Source: a bacterium (GTDB taxonomy: Bacteria > Margulisbacteria > Marinamargulisbacteria > JAAEMD01). Taken from it: a stretch of DNA of 6,353 nucleotides. Location of the stretch: contig JAAEMD010000307.1 in assembly GCA_024225875.1 (NCBI GenBank), positions 1 to 6,353 on the forward strand, written 5' to 3'. The notes beneath the pieces were generated by a model. That model was not told where the DNA came from and made no database searches. It saw nothing but the letters and a program-made list of their open reading frames with translations. This document shows, piece by piece, positions 1 through 6,339 of this stretch (the first letter of the stretch is position 1; each line of letters begins with the position of its first letter). The position numbers were made by a program, and so were the translations under genes.

Positions 1-1
1 C

Positions 2-70
2 ACAATAAATACCAACTGGCTTGCATTTGCGGCATCATTCATTCTGGTGTTTTTTTTTGCGGATTTTTAA
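2..70 (+). CDS. C-terminal fragment of an unidentified membrane protein (5' end outside window)
   Basis: The frame starting at base 2 is open to the window edge and stops with TAA at 68-70, giving 22 residues. They end in a strongly hydrophobic stretch (FAASFILVFFFADF) that looks like a last transmembrane helix followed by a very short acidic tail. The other two forward frames do not give a sensible membrane segment. A poly-T run at 49-58 encodes the phenylalanine cluster. Too little is present to name a family: many transporters and membrane enzymes end this way. That this is the real end of a gene is an inference from the hydrophobic pattern and from the non-coding character of the DNA that follows. 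Confidence 0.5.
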   Translation, partial: TINTNWLAFAASFILVFFFADF

Positions 71-607
71 TTTAACCTGACTTCAATAACTGAAATATTA
101 TATCAAAATATCAGAATAAAAACTGCTTAATGATATGTTAATTCATGCTGTAATTTCTTTTGTAAACACCATATGAGACTCAGTGTGAGTTGTTTTACCT
201 GCTATGTTATTTATTAAAGCGATAGTAGTTCACCTTTTTATTATAGTTATTAATATGCTTAGTGACATCCCAGCTCTATCTGATCACAGGAAAAGGATAA
301 TTCAGCTTGTAGATAATCTGTGTCGGCCGTTTATTACCGGGTACTGTTTCTGCTCTAACTGATAATGCCGGCTTTTAAATGTGAATCTCCATTCCCGTCC
401 TTACTACTGTGAATCCAGACCTGGTTTGAGATTGTATTTTTTAAGATATTAACAGTATCTGTTTGTACACCATGGTTCCAGCTTTCCCTGGAAACAGAAG
501 CGCCTTCCTTCAGGTGAGAGAAGATGTCAGTTAACACATTATTGAATCTTGAAAAAACCATGCTCTCTTTCAAATAACCCTGTTTTGTAATAGTCTTATT
601 AAGAATT
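71..607. other. Long gap without a convincing gene
   Basis: These 537 bases lie between the membrane-protein fragment and the flavoprotein gene. Stops are frequent in most frames. Two open frames are worth knowing: 204-362 (+), listed separately, and 355-561 or 355-642 (-), which I rejected as a likely chance frame. A short hairpin with 6-bp arms (476-481 and 488-493, loop of 6) is visible but has no T-run. TTGAAA at 549-554 has no good -10 box at the right distance, so I do not call a promoter for the downstream gene. No tRNA, CRISPR repeat or insertion-sequence end was recognised. Confidence 0.5.
204..362 (+). CDS. Possible small membrane-anchored protein (52 aa, hypothetical)
   Basis: An open frame runs from ATG at 204 to TGA at 360-362. 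Residues 1-19 are mostly hydrophobic (FIKAIVVHLFIIVINML), as in a single transmembrane helix or signal anchor. They are followed by a mixed polar segment with basic residues (DHRKR) and three cysteines near the end. A second ATG at 255 would give a 35-residue form without the helix. No strong ribosome-binding site precedes either start, and I recognise no family. Hydrophobic stretches arise easily by chance in AT-rich DNA, so this is a candidate only. Confidence 0.18.
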   Translation: MLFIKAIVVHLFIIVINMLSDIPALSDHRKRIIQLVDNLCRPFITGYCFCSN

Positions 608-1882
608 ATGACATCATTAGTACAAGAATCGTTAGATAACAAAGTAATTGTTGTTGGAGCTGGAGCTGCGGGCCTGATGGCTGCAGGACAAGCTGCATTA
701 CAGGGGGCAGAAGTAACTATCTTAGAAAAGATGCATCAGCCTGGAATAAAGTTATCAATTACAGGTAAAGGCCGTTGTAATATAACGAATGCTCTGCCTG
801 TTAGTGAATTTAGTAAATTCATAAAAAATAATTATAAATTTTTAAAGTATGCCCTGCATAGCTTTTCTAACCAGGATGTTATGGACTTTTTTGAACAAAT
901 GGGGATCAATACAATCACAGAAAGAGGCTATAGAGTTTTTCCTGCTACAGGAAAGGCTGCTGATATAGTAAACGGTTTAATTGACTGGAATAAGAAAAAT
1001 GGTGTCAGGATAATAACTCATTCTCCTGTTGTTGCTCTTATTATGGAAAATAACAAAATAGCAGGTGTTAAAACTGGCAGGGTCTCAAGGATTCCTGAGA
1101 AAATATATAAAGCTTATCGAGTAATTATTACAACTGGAGGAGCTGCGTATCCCTCAACTGGTTCAGATGGTGATGGATATAAATTAGCAGCATCGGCAGG
1201 ACATAATATTGAGCAGGTAAGGGCAGCATTAGTTCCTTTGATAACAGGTAACTTTATTGCCCCCAGGCTTCAGGGATTGAGCCTTAAAAATACTGCTGTT
1301 AGTATTTTTATTGATGGAAAAAAAATCGCTGAAAGGTTTGGAGAACTGGTTTTTACGCATTTCGGCCTGTCAGGACCAGCGATTATTTCTATCAGTAGAT
1401 ATGCTGTAGAAGGATTAAATGCAAATTCAGAAGTAGTTATATCTCTTGACCTGAAACCTGCACTGGATGATAAACAACTTGATTCAAGGCTGTTGAGGGA
1501 TTTAAATGAAAAAGGTAAGCAGCAGTTTAGTAATTTATTAAAAGGACTACTGCCCAGAAAAATGATTCCAGTATGTTTGGAACTGATTAAAATAGATCCC
1601 TCCAGGAAGGCCAGTCAGATTAATTCGGAAGAGCGAAAGCGTTTACGGGTTTTTTTAAAGAACCTGAAATTTAATATAACTGGTTACAGGCCTTTTTCAG
1701 AAGCTATAGTTACGGCTGGAGGTGTAAATATAAAAGGGATTAACCCAAAAACAATGGAGTCCAGGTTAATAGAGGGTTTGTATTTTGCTGGAGAAGTTAT
1801 GGATGTAGATGCAGATACTGGTGGTTTTAATCTGCAAATAGCTTTCTCAACTGGCTGGGTGGCAGGAAATTCACTTTTTTAA
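608..1882 (+). CDS. BaiN/YhiN (HI0933-like) family NAD(P)/FAD-dependent oxidoreductase
   Basis: This 424-residue protein has the full set of marks of the HI0933/YhiN/BaiN flavoproteins. The N-terminal Rossmann motif GAGAAG is at 17-22, with an acidic residue (E40) ending the second strand, as expected for binding the FAD ribose. The family signature ITGKGRCNITN is at 51-61, TGGAAYPSTGSDGDGY at 176-191 and GELVFTHFGLSGPAI at 245-259. The C-terminal FAD-closing segment, about 369-420, contains GLYFAGEVMDVDADTGG. Length is normal and no key motif is lost. The family is cytosolic; its physiological substrate is unknown in most organisms. The name BaiN comes from a gut-bacterial bile-acid reductase, and that activity should not be assumed here. 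ATG 608 is the first start after an in-frame stop at 575-577. No Shine-Dalgarno sequence is visible. The gene stands alone and converges on the methyltransferase gene downstream. Confidence 0.93.
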   Translation: MTSLVQESLDNKVIVVGAGAAGLMAAGQAALQGAEVTILEKMHQPGIKLSITGKGRCNITNALPVSEFSKFIKNNYKFLKYALHSFSNQDVMDFFEQMGINTITERGYRVFPATGKAADIVNGLIDWNKKNGVRIITHSPVVALIMENNKIAGVKTGRVSRIPEKIYKAYRVIITTGGAAYPSTGSDGDGYKLAASAGHNIEQVRAALVPLITGNFIAPRLQGLSLKNTAVSIFIDGKKIAERFGELVFTHFGLSGPAIISISRYAVEGLNANSEVVISLDLKPALDDKQLDSRLLRDLNEKGKQQFSNLLKGLLPRKMIPVCLELIKIDPSRKASQINSEERKRLRVFLKNLKFNITGYRPFSEAIVTAGGVNIKGINPKTMESRLIEGLYFAGEVMDVDADTGGFNLQIAFSTGWVAGNSLF

Positions 1883-1889
1883 AAATAAT

Positions 1890-1914
1890 AACTGCAGTTA
1901 ACAGCAGTATTTTT
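1890..1914. terminator. Weak hairpin between convergent genes, possible bidirectional terminator
   Basis: Eight bases after the flavoprotein stop codon, ACTGC (1891-1895) pairs with GCAGT (1904-1908) around an 8-base loop, followed by A and five T (1910-1914). On the other strand the same stem is followed by an A/T tract that reads as T-rich (1880-1890), so it could also serve the methyltransferase gene coming from the right. The left arm overlaps a perfect palindrome AACTGCAGTT at 1890-1899. The stem is only 5 bp, so the call rests mainly on position and the flanking T-runs. Confidence 0.35.
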
Positions 1915-1983
1915 CGTAGTAAGGGTTGAGAAAGTTAAGATAGAAACTCAACTGTATTAACAGGGATAATATTTTCCATAAAA

Positions 1984-3354
1984 CTAAGCCATGTTTTTAA
2001 GGCAGCAAACAGTTTCTACGTGTACTGTGTGAGGAAACATATCGACAGGCTGTATAGAATCTATGTAAAATTTATTTTGTGTCAGATATTTGAGGTCTCC
2101 TGCTAAGCTGACAGGATTACATGATACATAAATAATCCGATCGGGACTCATCTTTACAATAGCTTCCAGCAATGTTAAATCGCATCCTTTCCTTGGCGGA
2201 TCAAGAATTACTATATCAGCGGCTGTTTTTTTATTTTCAGTATAATCGATAACAATATCTTCTACTTTACCTGAAATAAAATCCACATTTTTTATATCAT
2301 TAATTTCAGCATTATTTTTTGCATCATTGACAGCTTCTTCCATAATATCTATTCCATAAATCTTAGCCGCATTCTTTGCCAGGAGCAGTGAAAAAAATCC
2401 TGTTCCGCAATATAAGTCCCAGACAACCTCTTTTCCAGACAGGTTTGAATACTTCATTACTAGAGAAGCTAAAACCTGTGTTTGTAAAGAGTTTACCTGG
2501 AAGAATGATCCTGGCGATATTTCGTAGATTATACCCATTATTGACTCTCTTATTCTGGACCTGCCCCATAATACTGCTGTATCTTTACCGAACACTGCAT
2601 CACCTTTATTTCTATTAATATTAATACTTATACTTTTTAATTCTTTTATGGTCGTCAGTTTTTCAATCAGTGCTGTCTTTTCCGGCATATATTTGTCATT
2701 AATAACTATACAAACTGAAATTTCTTTTTCATAAAAAGCTGAACGAATAACAATATGCCGTAAAAGACCTTGATGATTATGTTCGTTATATATGGAAATA
2801 TCTGTTTCACAAATAAAGCTTCTGAACGCTGCCAGAGCTTTATTAATTAATTTGTCCTGGGTAAGGCATTGCTCAGTATCAATAATATGATGGGAATGAG
2901 CAGCATATAGCCCTGTAATGGTGTAGCCGCCTTTTGATCCAATGGCAAACTGAGCCTTGTTTCTGAAGTAATAAGGTGTTTTCATTGATATTACGGGCAG
3001 TAAAATACGATATTTCAGCTCAGATAGAAATTCTTTTATTTTAGCCTCTTTAATTTTTAACTGTTCACTATACCTGATATTCTGAATTTGACAGCCCCCG
3101 CATAAGTTGAAATAAATGCAGGGCGGATCAGTGCGGAACGGAGAACTTTTTATTACCTTTATAAGTTTTGCGATACCATATTTTTTATATAGTTTTATTA
3201 TTTTGACCTCAACTTTTTCTTCTGGTAAGGCATTTTTTACCAGAAGCATCAATCCGTCAATATAACCTAAACCTTCGCCCCTTGTTCCCAGCTTATCTAT
3301 ATTTATTATGTAATGTTCGTTCTTTCTTATCCTGAGGACTTGTTTTCTTTTCAT
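1984..3354 (-). CDS. rlmD: 23S rRNA (uracil-C5)-methyltransferase, RlmD/RumA type, with 4Fe-4S cluster
   Basis: This is a 456-residue SAM-dependent RNA m5U methyltransferase of the TrmA/RumA family. An N-terminal TRAM RNA-binding domain covers about 8-66. Three cluster cysteines follow as C79-x5-C85-x2-C88, with the fourth at C163, matching the spacing of the RumA iron-sulfur site. The C-terminal Rossmann domain has FQVN (285-288), the SAM loop DLYCGTG (313-319), GID (334-336) and DPPRKG (385-390). The catalytic nucleophile is C412 in VSCNP, and the likely general base is E447 in HTVHVE. Everything needed for catalysis is present. By family it methylates U1939 of 23S rRNA. Related enzymes modify U747 or tRNA U54, and sequence alone does not exclude those targets. 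The start ATG (3352-3354) gives a complete TRAM domain but has no visible Shine-Dalgarno sequence. The stop is TAG. It is transcribed divergently from the MATE gene. Confidence 0.93.
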   Translation of the reverse strand: MKRKQVLRIRKNEHYIINIDKLGTRGEGLGYIDGLMLLVKNALPEEKVEVKIIKLYKKYGIAKLIKVIKSSPFRTDPPCIYFNLCGGCQIQNIRYSEQLKIKEAKIKEFLSELKYRILLPVISMKTPYYFRNKAQFAIGSKGGYTITGLYAAHSHHIIDTEQCLTQDKLINKALAAFRSFICETDISIYNEHNHQGLLRHIVIRSAFYEKEISVCIVINDKYMPEKTALIEKLTTIKELKSISININRNKGDAVFGKDTAVLWGRSRIRESIMGIIYEISPGSFFQVNSLQTQVLASLVMKYSNLSGKEVVWDLYCGTGFFSLLLAKNAAKIYGIDIMEEAVNDAKNNAEINDIKNVDFISGKVEDIVIDYTENKKTAADIVILDPPRKGCDLTLLEAIVKMSPDRIIYVSCNPVSLAGDLKYLTQNKFYIDSIQPVDMFPHTVHVETVCCLKNMA

Positions 3355-3582
3355 AAATAATGTTACGTGTTTATTTTCAATCAGCTACTGTCTGGTAAAA
3401 ACAGAATTTCCTGAATATAAAACAGGTATAAGCTGTATAGAGATATTCTAATATTTTGAAGCAGGACAGCCGTTACACTCTACCAGAGATCAGACATGAT
3501 GACCTGAGATGAAGTTTATCATAAATTTAAATCAATAGTACAGTTCTGACAGTAAATATATTTTGAAAAAGCAGGTAATTAA

Positions 3583-3702
3583 TATAAACTGGCCCACAAT
3601 AGTGTTGATGGAAAATGAGGTTGAAACAGGGCCAAAAAATAAGAATATAATATGACGTTTATGTGCCGGATCTTTATCAACACTATTGTGGGCCAGTTTG
3701 TA
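3583..3702. repeat. Perfect 24-bp inverted repeat, MITE-like element or fused insertion-sequence ends
   Basis: Bases 3586-3609 and 3676-3699 are exact reverse complements (24 of 24), with outer ends reading AAACTGGCCCACAATAG. Allowing G-U pairs, the stem grows to 30 bp (3583-3612 with 3673-3702) around a 60-base loop. The loop encodes no protein. The arms are GC-richer than the flanks. If the element is taken as 3585-3700 (116 bp) it is bordered by TA on both sides, as for TA-targeting transposons (IS630/Tc1 type), but TA is common here and this is weak evidence. No T-run follows the right arm, so it is not an ordinary terminator. The likeliest readings are a non-autonomous miniature element or the joined ends of a deleted insertion sequence. 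A structured leader for the MATE gene is the alternative. The repeat itself is certain; its nature is inferred. Confidence 0.8.
3621..3651 (+). promoter_or_regulatory. Promoter-like TTGAAA/TATAAT pair inside the inverted repeat
   Basis: TTGAAA at 3621-3626 and a perfect TATAAT at 3646-3651 are separated by 19 bases, slightly longer than the ideal 17. They sit in the centre of the inverted-repeat element and point towards the MATE gene 115 bases downstream. A transcript from here would begin near 3658 and carry the right arm but not the left. The assignment assumes a bacterial sigma-70-type polymerase. In AT-rich DNA such pairs occur by chance. Confidence 0.3.
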
Positions 3703-3766
3703 ATCTATTTGTTATTATTGTAAACGAAGAGTATGATTGATGTCTTGAGATGGGCGGATTATATTT

Positions 3767-5140
3767 ATGTCGGATAAAGAAAAAACAACTTCAGGTGTAA
3801 AGAATTTACTGGGTGACCCTAAAAAGTCTCTTTTTAAACTATCCTTACCAATAATAGTATCTAATATAAGTCATGCTGTTTATAACATTGCTGATGCAGT
3901 ATGGGTGTCAGGTTTAGGGTCCAGTGCTTTAGCTGCGGTTGGGTTTTTCTTCCCTTTCTTTTTTGTGTCTATAGGTCTGGGGATGGGTATTGGCATTGGT
4001 GGAGGAGCAGCTATATCAAGACATATTGGTGCTAAAGATAAGAAACGTGCCGGTAATGTTGCTGTCCATACCTTTTTACTTATGTTTGCAGTAGCCTTTA
4101 TTTATATAATACCTTTGCTTTTTTTTATAGAAAATATTATTAACAATATAAGTGCTGGAGCGGCATCTGGTATTAGTGTTTCTTATGCAAAGATTATGAT
4201 AACAGGTGTTTTTCCACTGTTCTTTTTAAGCGTAGGCGGTGCTGTATTAAGGGCAGAGGGTGATACAAAAAGGGCTATGTGGGCTATCTTGCTGGGTACT
4301 GGTTTAAATATCATTATTGATCCTGTTTTTATTTATATTTTTGACTTTGGGGTTGCTGGTGCCGCCTGGGCATCGGTGATTTCTTTGACTGTAAGCTCTC
4401 TTTTGATTTTTAACTGGCTGTTTCTAAAAAAGAATACCTATGTGCCGTTACAGTTTAAAGGTTTTAATATAGACTATAAAATTATTAATGATATTTTTTC
4501 AGTAGGATTTCCTGCCTGTATTCAACATTTATCAATAGCTGTTTCAATGTTTCTGGTAAACCTGGTGGTAGTTAGTGTAGGTGGTTCTGATGGAATTGCA
4601 ATAATATCAACCGGTTTCAGGATAATTGTGATAGGTTCTATACCTGTTTTCGGTATATCAAGCGCCATTGTTTCCTTAACTGGTGCGGCATATGGGGCAA
4701 GAAATTATGAAAAATTAAACAGCTGTTATATGTTTTCTATTAAAACAGGGCTTGTTATTGAGCTTTTTGCAGCAGTATTAATGTATACTTTTGCACCATA
4801 TATAGTCAAAGCTTTTACATACTCCAGTTCATCAGCTCATATTGCAGGTGATCTGGTTGTGCTTATAAGGACTCTGGTTATTTCATACCCGGCAATTGTT
4901 TTTGGTGTCATATCTTCATCAATGTTTCAGGGTGTTGGTAAAGGCATTAATGCTTTAATAATCACTGTCCTGCGTACAATAATAATTGCAGTGCCGGTTG
5001 TAATTATCTTTGCAATTGTTTTTGGCATGGGTCTTCCTGGTGTGTGGTGGGGTATGGTTATGGCTAACTCTATTGTAGCTGTAGTTTCTTTTACCTGGGC
5101 TAAAATACATATTAGAAATCTTAAAACTGTATTCTCGTAA
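3767..5140 (+). CDS. MATE family multidrug/Na+ (or H+) efflux transporter
   Basis: This 457-residue integral membrane protein has about twelve hydrophobic helices arranged as two MatE halves (roughly 23-220 and 240-445). Family marks include YNIADAVWVSGLGSSALAAVG at 39-59, where D43 sits at the position of the first-helix aspartate implicated in cation coupling. Others are AAISRHIGAKDKKRA (81-95), LRAEGDTKRA (161-170) leading into LNIIIDPVFIY (180-190), GVAGAAWAS (195-203) and the second-half FQGVGKG (387-393). Such proteins exchange Na+ or H+ for cationic or hydrophobic compounds at the cytoplasmic membrane. The substrate cannot be read from sequence. Length is typical and the protein is complete. 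A G-rich GGGCGGA at 3752-3758, 8 bases before ATG 3767, may act as a weak ribosome-binding site. Its promoter is probably in the inverted-repeat region upstream. The 170-base gap to the next gene argues against tight co-transcription. Confidence 0.93.
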   Translation: MSDKEKTTSGVKNLLGDPKKSLFKLSLPIIVSNISHAVYNIADAVWVSGLGSSALAAVGFFFPFFFVSIGLGMGIGIGGGAAISRHIGAKDKKRAGNVAVHTFLLMFAVAFIYIIPLLFFIENIINNISAGAASGISVSYAKIMITGVFPLFFLSVGGAVLRAEGDTKRAMWAILLGTGLNIIIDPVFIYIFDFGVAGAAWASVISLTVSSLLIFNWLFLKKNTYVPLQFKGFNIDYKIINDIFSVGFPACIQHLSIAVSMFLVNLVVVSVGGSDGIAIISTGFRIIVIGSIPVFGISSAIVSLTGAAYGARNYEKLNSCYMFSIKTGLVIELFAAVLMYTFAPYIVKAFTYSSSSAHIAGDLVVLIRTLVISYPAIVFGVISSSMFQGVGKGINALIITVLRTIIIAVPVVIIFAIVFGMGLPGVWWGMVMANSIVAVVSFTWAKIHIRNLKTVFS

Positions 5141-5172
5141 GCTGGATGAAGCAGCCTGTATGATAAAGCTTT

Positions 5173-5197
5173 TATATTTTTCAGCTGTAAAAATATA
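5173..5197. terminator. A/T-rich hairpin after the MATE gene, possible terminator
   Basis: A 9-bp perfect stem (5173-5181 with 5189-5197) closes a 7-base loop, CAGCTGT, 32 bases after the MATE stop codon. The pairs are all A-T, so the hairpin is unstable, although a run of five T forms its left arm and T-rich DNA (5210-5214) follows. It could be a weak terminator or a protein-binding dyad for the gene downstream. I favour a terminator only because of position. Confidence 0.28.
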
Positions 5198-5206
5198 TTA
5201 TACTTG

Positions 5207-5220
5207 TCCTTTTTAAAGGA
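5207..5220. promoter_or_regulatory. Perfect dyad TCCTTT-TT-AAAGGA, possible operator
   Basis: Two 6-base half-sites are exact inverted copies around a 2-base centre. The dyad directly abuts the promoter-like -35 box at 5221, a position where a bound repressor or activator would affect transcription of the synthase gene. It is too tight for an RNA hairpin (2-base loop), which favours a DNA-binding reading. No regulator gene is nearby and the motif was seen only once. Confidence 0.22.
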
Positions 5221-5249
5221 TTTATATTACAGTGGCCATATCTTATAAT
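5221..5249 (+). promoter_or_regulatory. Promoter-like TTTATA/TATAAT pair upstream of the synthase gene
   Basis: TTTATA at 5221-5226 (four of six matches to the -35 consensus) and a perfect TATAAT at 5244-5249 are 17 bases apart, the ideal spacing. Transcription would start near 5256, giving a leader of about 55 bases before ATG 5311. If the host is archaeal, the A/T-rich stretch would instead be read as a TATA box and this assignment fails. Confidence 0.33.
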
Positions 5250-5310
5250 TAATATAGAAATTATATTTATGGGAAAATAAATTCAGTTAATTAACAGGTA
5301 TTAAAAATAT

Positions 5311-6204
5311 ATGATAAAAAATACAGTTCAGTTAGCAAAAAAGATAACATTCAATGGTAGTAAGCAGACATATTACACAGCGAAAATCATGTCTGATAAA
5401 GATAAGGTTGATGACTTTTTCCGGGCTTATGCATATTTTCGATGGCTTGATGATATTATAGATGAGTCGTCCTGGTCCAGGGAGCAGAAAACAGCCTTTA
5501 TAAAAAGACAAAAAAAATTAATAGATGATTTGTATCAGAAAAAAAATATAAACAACTTAACTGAGGAGGAGATGATTCTGGCTGAACTTGTTAATAATGA
5601 TGTCCAGCCGGACAGTGGTCTTCAATCTTTTATCCGTAATATGTTTGCTGTTATTGAATTTGATACATATAGAGCTGGTAAACTTATAACAGAACATGAG
5701 CTGTCAGTCTATACTGACTACCTGGCAAAATCCGTTATTAATGGGCTGCTTTATTTTATAGGCAATGGTTACAGATATAATGATATTGATTCTAGATATA
5801 AATCGGCAAAAGCAGCTCATATTACACATCTGCTTCGTGATATGGTTAAAGATATTAAAGATGGCTTTATTAATATACCTGCAGAATATATTAAAGATAA
5901 TAATACAGGTTATAATGACATGGAAAATGAGGCCTTTAGATTATGGGTAAAAGAGCGGGTTGATCTGGCCAGGAAATATTTTATAGAAGGTAAACATTAC
6001 CTGGAAGAGCTGCCTGTTTTAAGATGTAAGATAGTGGGGTACTGGTACTGCGCTCGTTTTGAACGTATTCTTAATATAATAGAAAAAGATAATTATATTT
6101 TGAGGCCGGAATATAATAAGACCGGTCAGTTTTCTAATTTGTTGAACATTGCCTGGATAACAGTTTCTGTGTCATTTAATCATTTCTGTAAGAATATTCT
6201 ATAA
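5311..6204 (+). CDS. Squalene/phytoene synthase family protein (trans-isoprenyl diphosphate synthase, head-to-head)
   Basis: This 297-residue, mostly helical protein has both aspartate-rich motifs of head-to-head prenyl synthases. The first is DDIID at 47-51 within AYFRWLDDIIDE, and the second is D177-x3-D181 within LLRDMVKDIKDGFINIP. Each binds Mg2+ and a diphosphate. The conserved N-terminal SKQTYYTAK (17-25) and the C-terminal RILNIIEKDNYILRP (252-266) also fit. The family joins two farnesyl or geranylgeranyl diphosphates to squalene, dehydrosqualene or phytoene, at or near the membrane. The product cannot be decided from these motifs. No desaturase, cyclase or prenyl-diphosphate synthase is in the window to help. 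Length is normal for the family. ATG 5311 is chosen over the in-frame ATG at residue 27 because the SKQTYY block lies before that residue. AGG at 5296-5298 is a weak, distant ribosome-binding site. Asp and Lys codons are strongly AT-biased, like the neighbours. Confidence 0.88.
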   Translation: MIKNTVQLAKKITFNGSKQTYYTAKIMSDKDKVDDFFRAYAYFRWLDDIIDESSWSREQKTAFIKRQKKLIDDLYQKKNINNLTEEEMILAELVNNDVQPDSGLQSFIRNMFAVIEFDTYRAGKLITEHELSVYTDYLAKSVINGLLYFIGNGYRYNDIDSRYKSAKAAHITHLLRDMVKDIKDGFINIPAEYIKDNNTGYNDMENEAFRLWVKERVDLARKYFIEGKHYLEELPVLRCKIVGYWYCARFERILNIIEKDNYILRPEYNKTGQFSNLLNIAWITVSVSFNHFCKNIL

Positions 6205-6252
6205 ACATTTTTCATCATTAACTTTAAACCTGCAGTAATTATGGAATTTATC

Positions 6253-6273
6253 AAAACAGTTTAGTATTGTTTT
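6253..6273. terminator. Short AAAACA/TGTTTT hairpin downstream of the synthase gene
   Basis: AAAACA (6253-6258) pairs with TGTTTT (6268-6273) around a 9-base loop, 48 bases after the stop codon; the right arm ends in four T. The stem is short and A/T-rich, so it would be a weak terminator at best. Confidence 0.2.
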
Positions 6274-6283
6274 CAACTAAATA

Positions 6284-6302
6284 GGGCTTGCTGACGCAGC
6301 CC
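6284..6302. repeat. GC-rich hairpin with bulged T, possible insertion-sequence end or terminator
   Basis: GGGCT (6284-6288) pairs with AGCCC (6298-6302). Inside, GC (6290-6291) pairs with GC (6296-6297) around the loop TGAC, leaving T6289 unpaired. This is the most GC-rich short segment in an otherwise A/T-rich gap. It is followed by an A-rich, not T-rich, tract, so on the + strand it is a poor intrinsic terminator; read on the - strand that tract becomes T-rich. A hairpin just upstream of a new open frame also recalls insertion-sequence ends, including the subterminal hairpins with an extruded T known in the IS200/IS605 family. That is an inference from shape only. Confidence 0.4.
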
Positions 6303-6339
6303 AATCATCAAAAAAACAAAAGAACTGAGAAAAGAAGAG

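Larger units (their letters stand above)
3355..3766. other. Divergent intergenic region carrying an inverted-repeat element
   Basis: This 412-base gap separates two genes pointing away from each other, so it should hold promoters for both. The left part (3355-3582) shows no gene, tRNA or clear promoter. The right part holds the long inverted repeat at 3583-3702 and, inside it, a promoter-like pair; both are listed separately. A 14-codon open frame at 3733-3777 overlaps the MATE start codon in another frame; it may be chance. Confidence 0.6.

Noticed and set aside
355..642. 95-codon open frame on the - strand upstream of the flavoprotein gene
   Set aside because: It overlaps the first 35 bases of the flavoprotein gene, has no recognisable family and no good ribosome-binding site. 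An internal ATG at 559-561 gives a 68-residue non-overlapping version with AAGAGAG just before it, too close to the start. A real small gene is not excluded, but chance is more likely.
608..1882. Bile-acid reductase function for the BaiN-like flavoprotein
   Set aside because: The family is broad and widespread, no other bai genes are present, and the conserved motifs define only the fold and FAD site.
2363..2618. Open frames on both strands inside the methyltransferase gene (2363-2569 and 2376-2618)
   Set aside because: They lie wholly within a well-supported gene with all catalytic motifs and are shadows in other frames.
5765..5950. 61-codon forward frame inside the synthase gene
   Set aside because: It is embedded in the second aspartate-motif region of a well-supported gene, and its composition looks like a frame-shifted reading of it.
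3767..6204. MATE and synthase genes as one operon exporting a terpenoid
   Set aside because: The 170-base spacer holds a hairpin and its own promoter-like pair, and MATE proteins have no established role in exporting squalene or phytoene. Adjacency alone is not enough.
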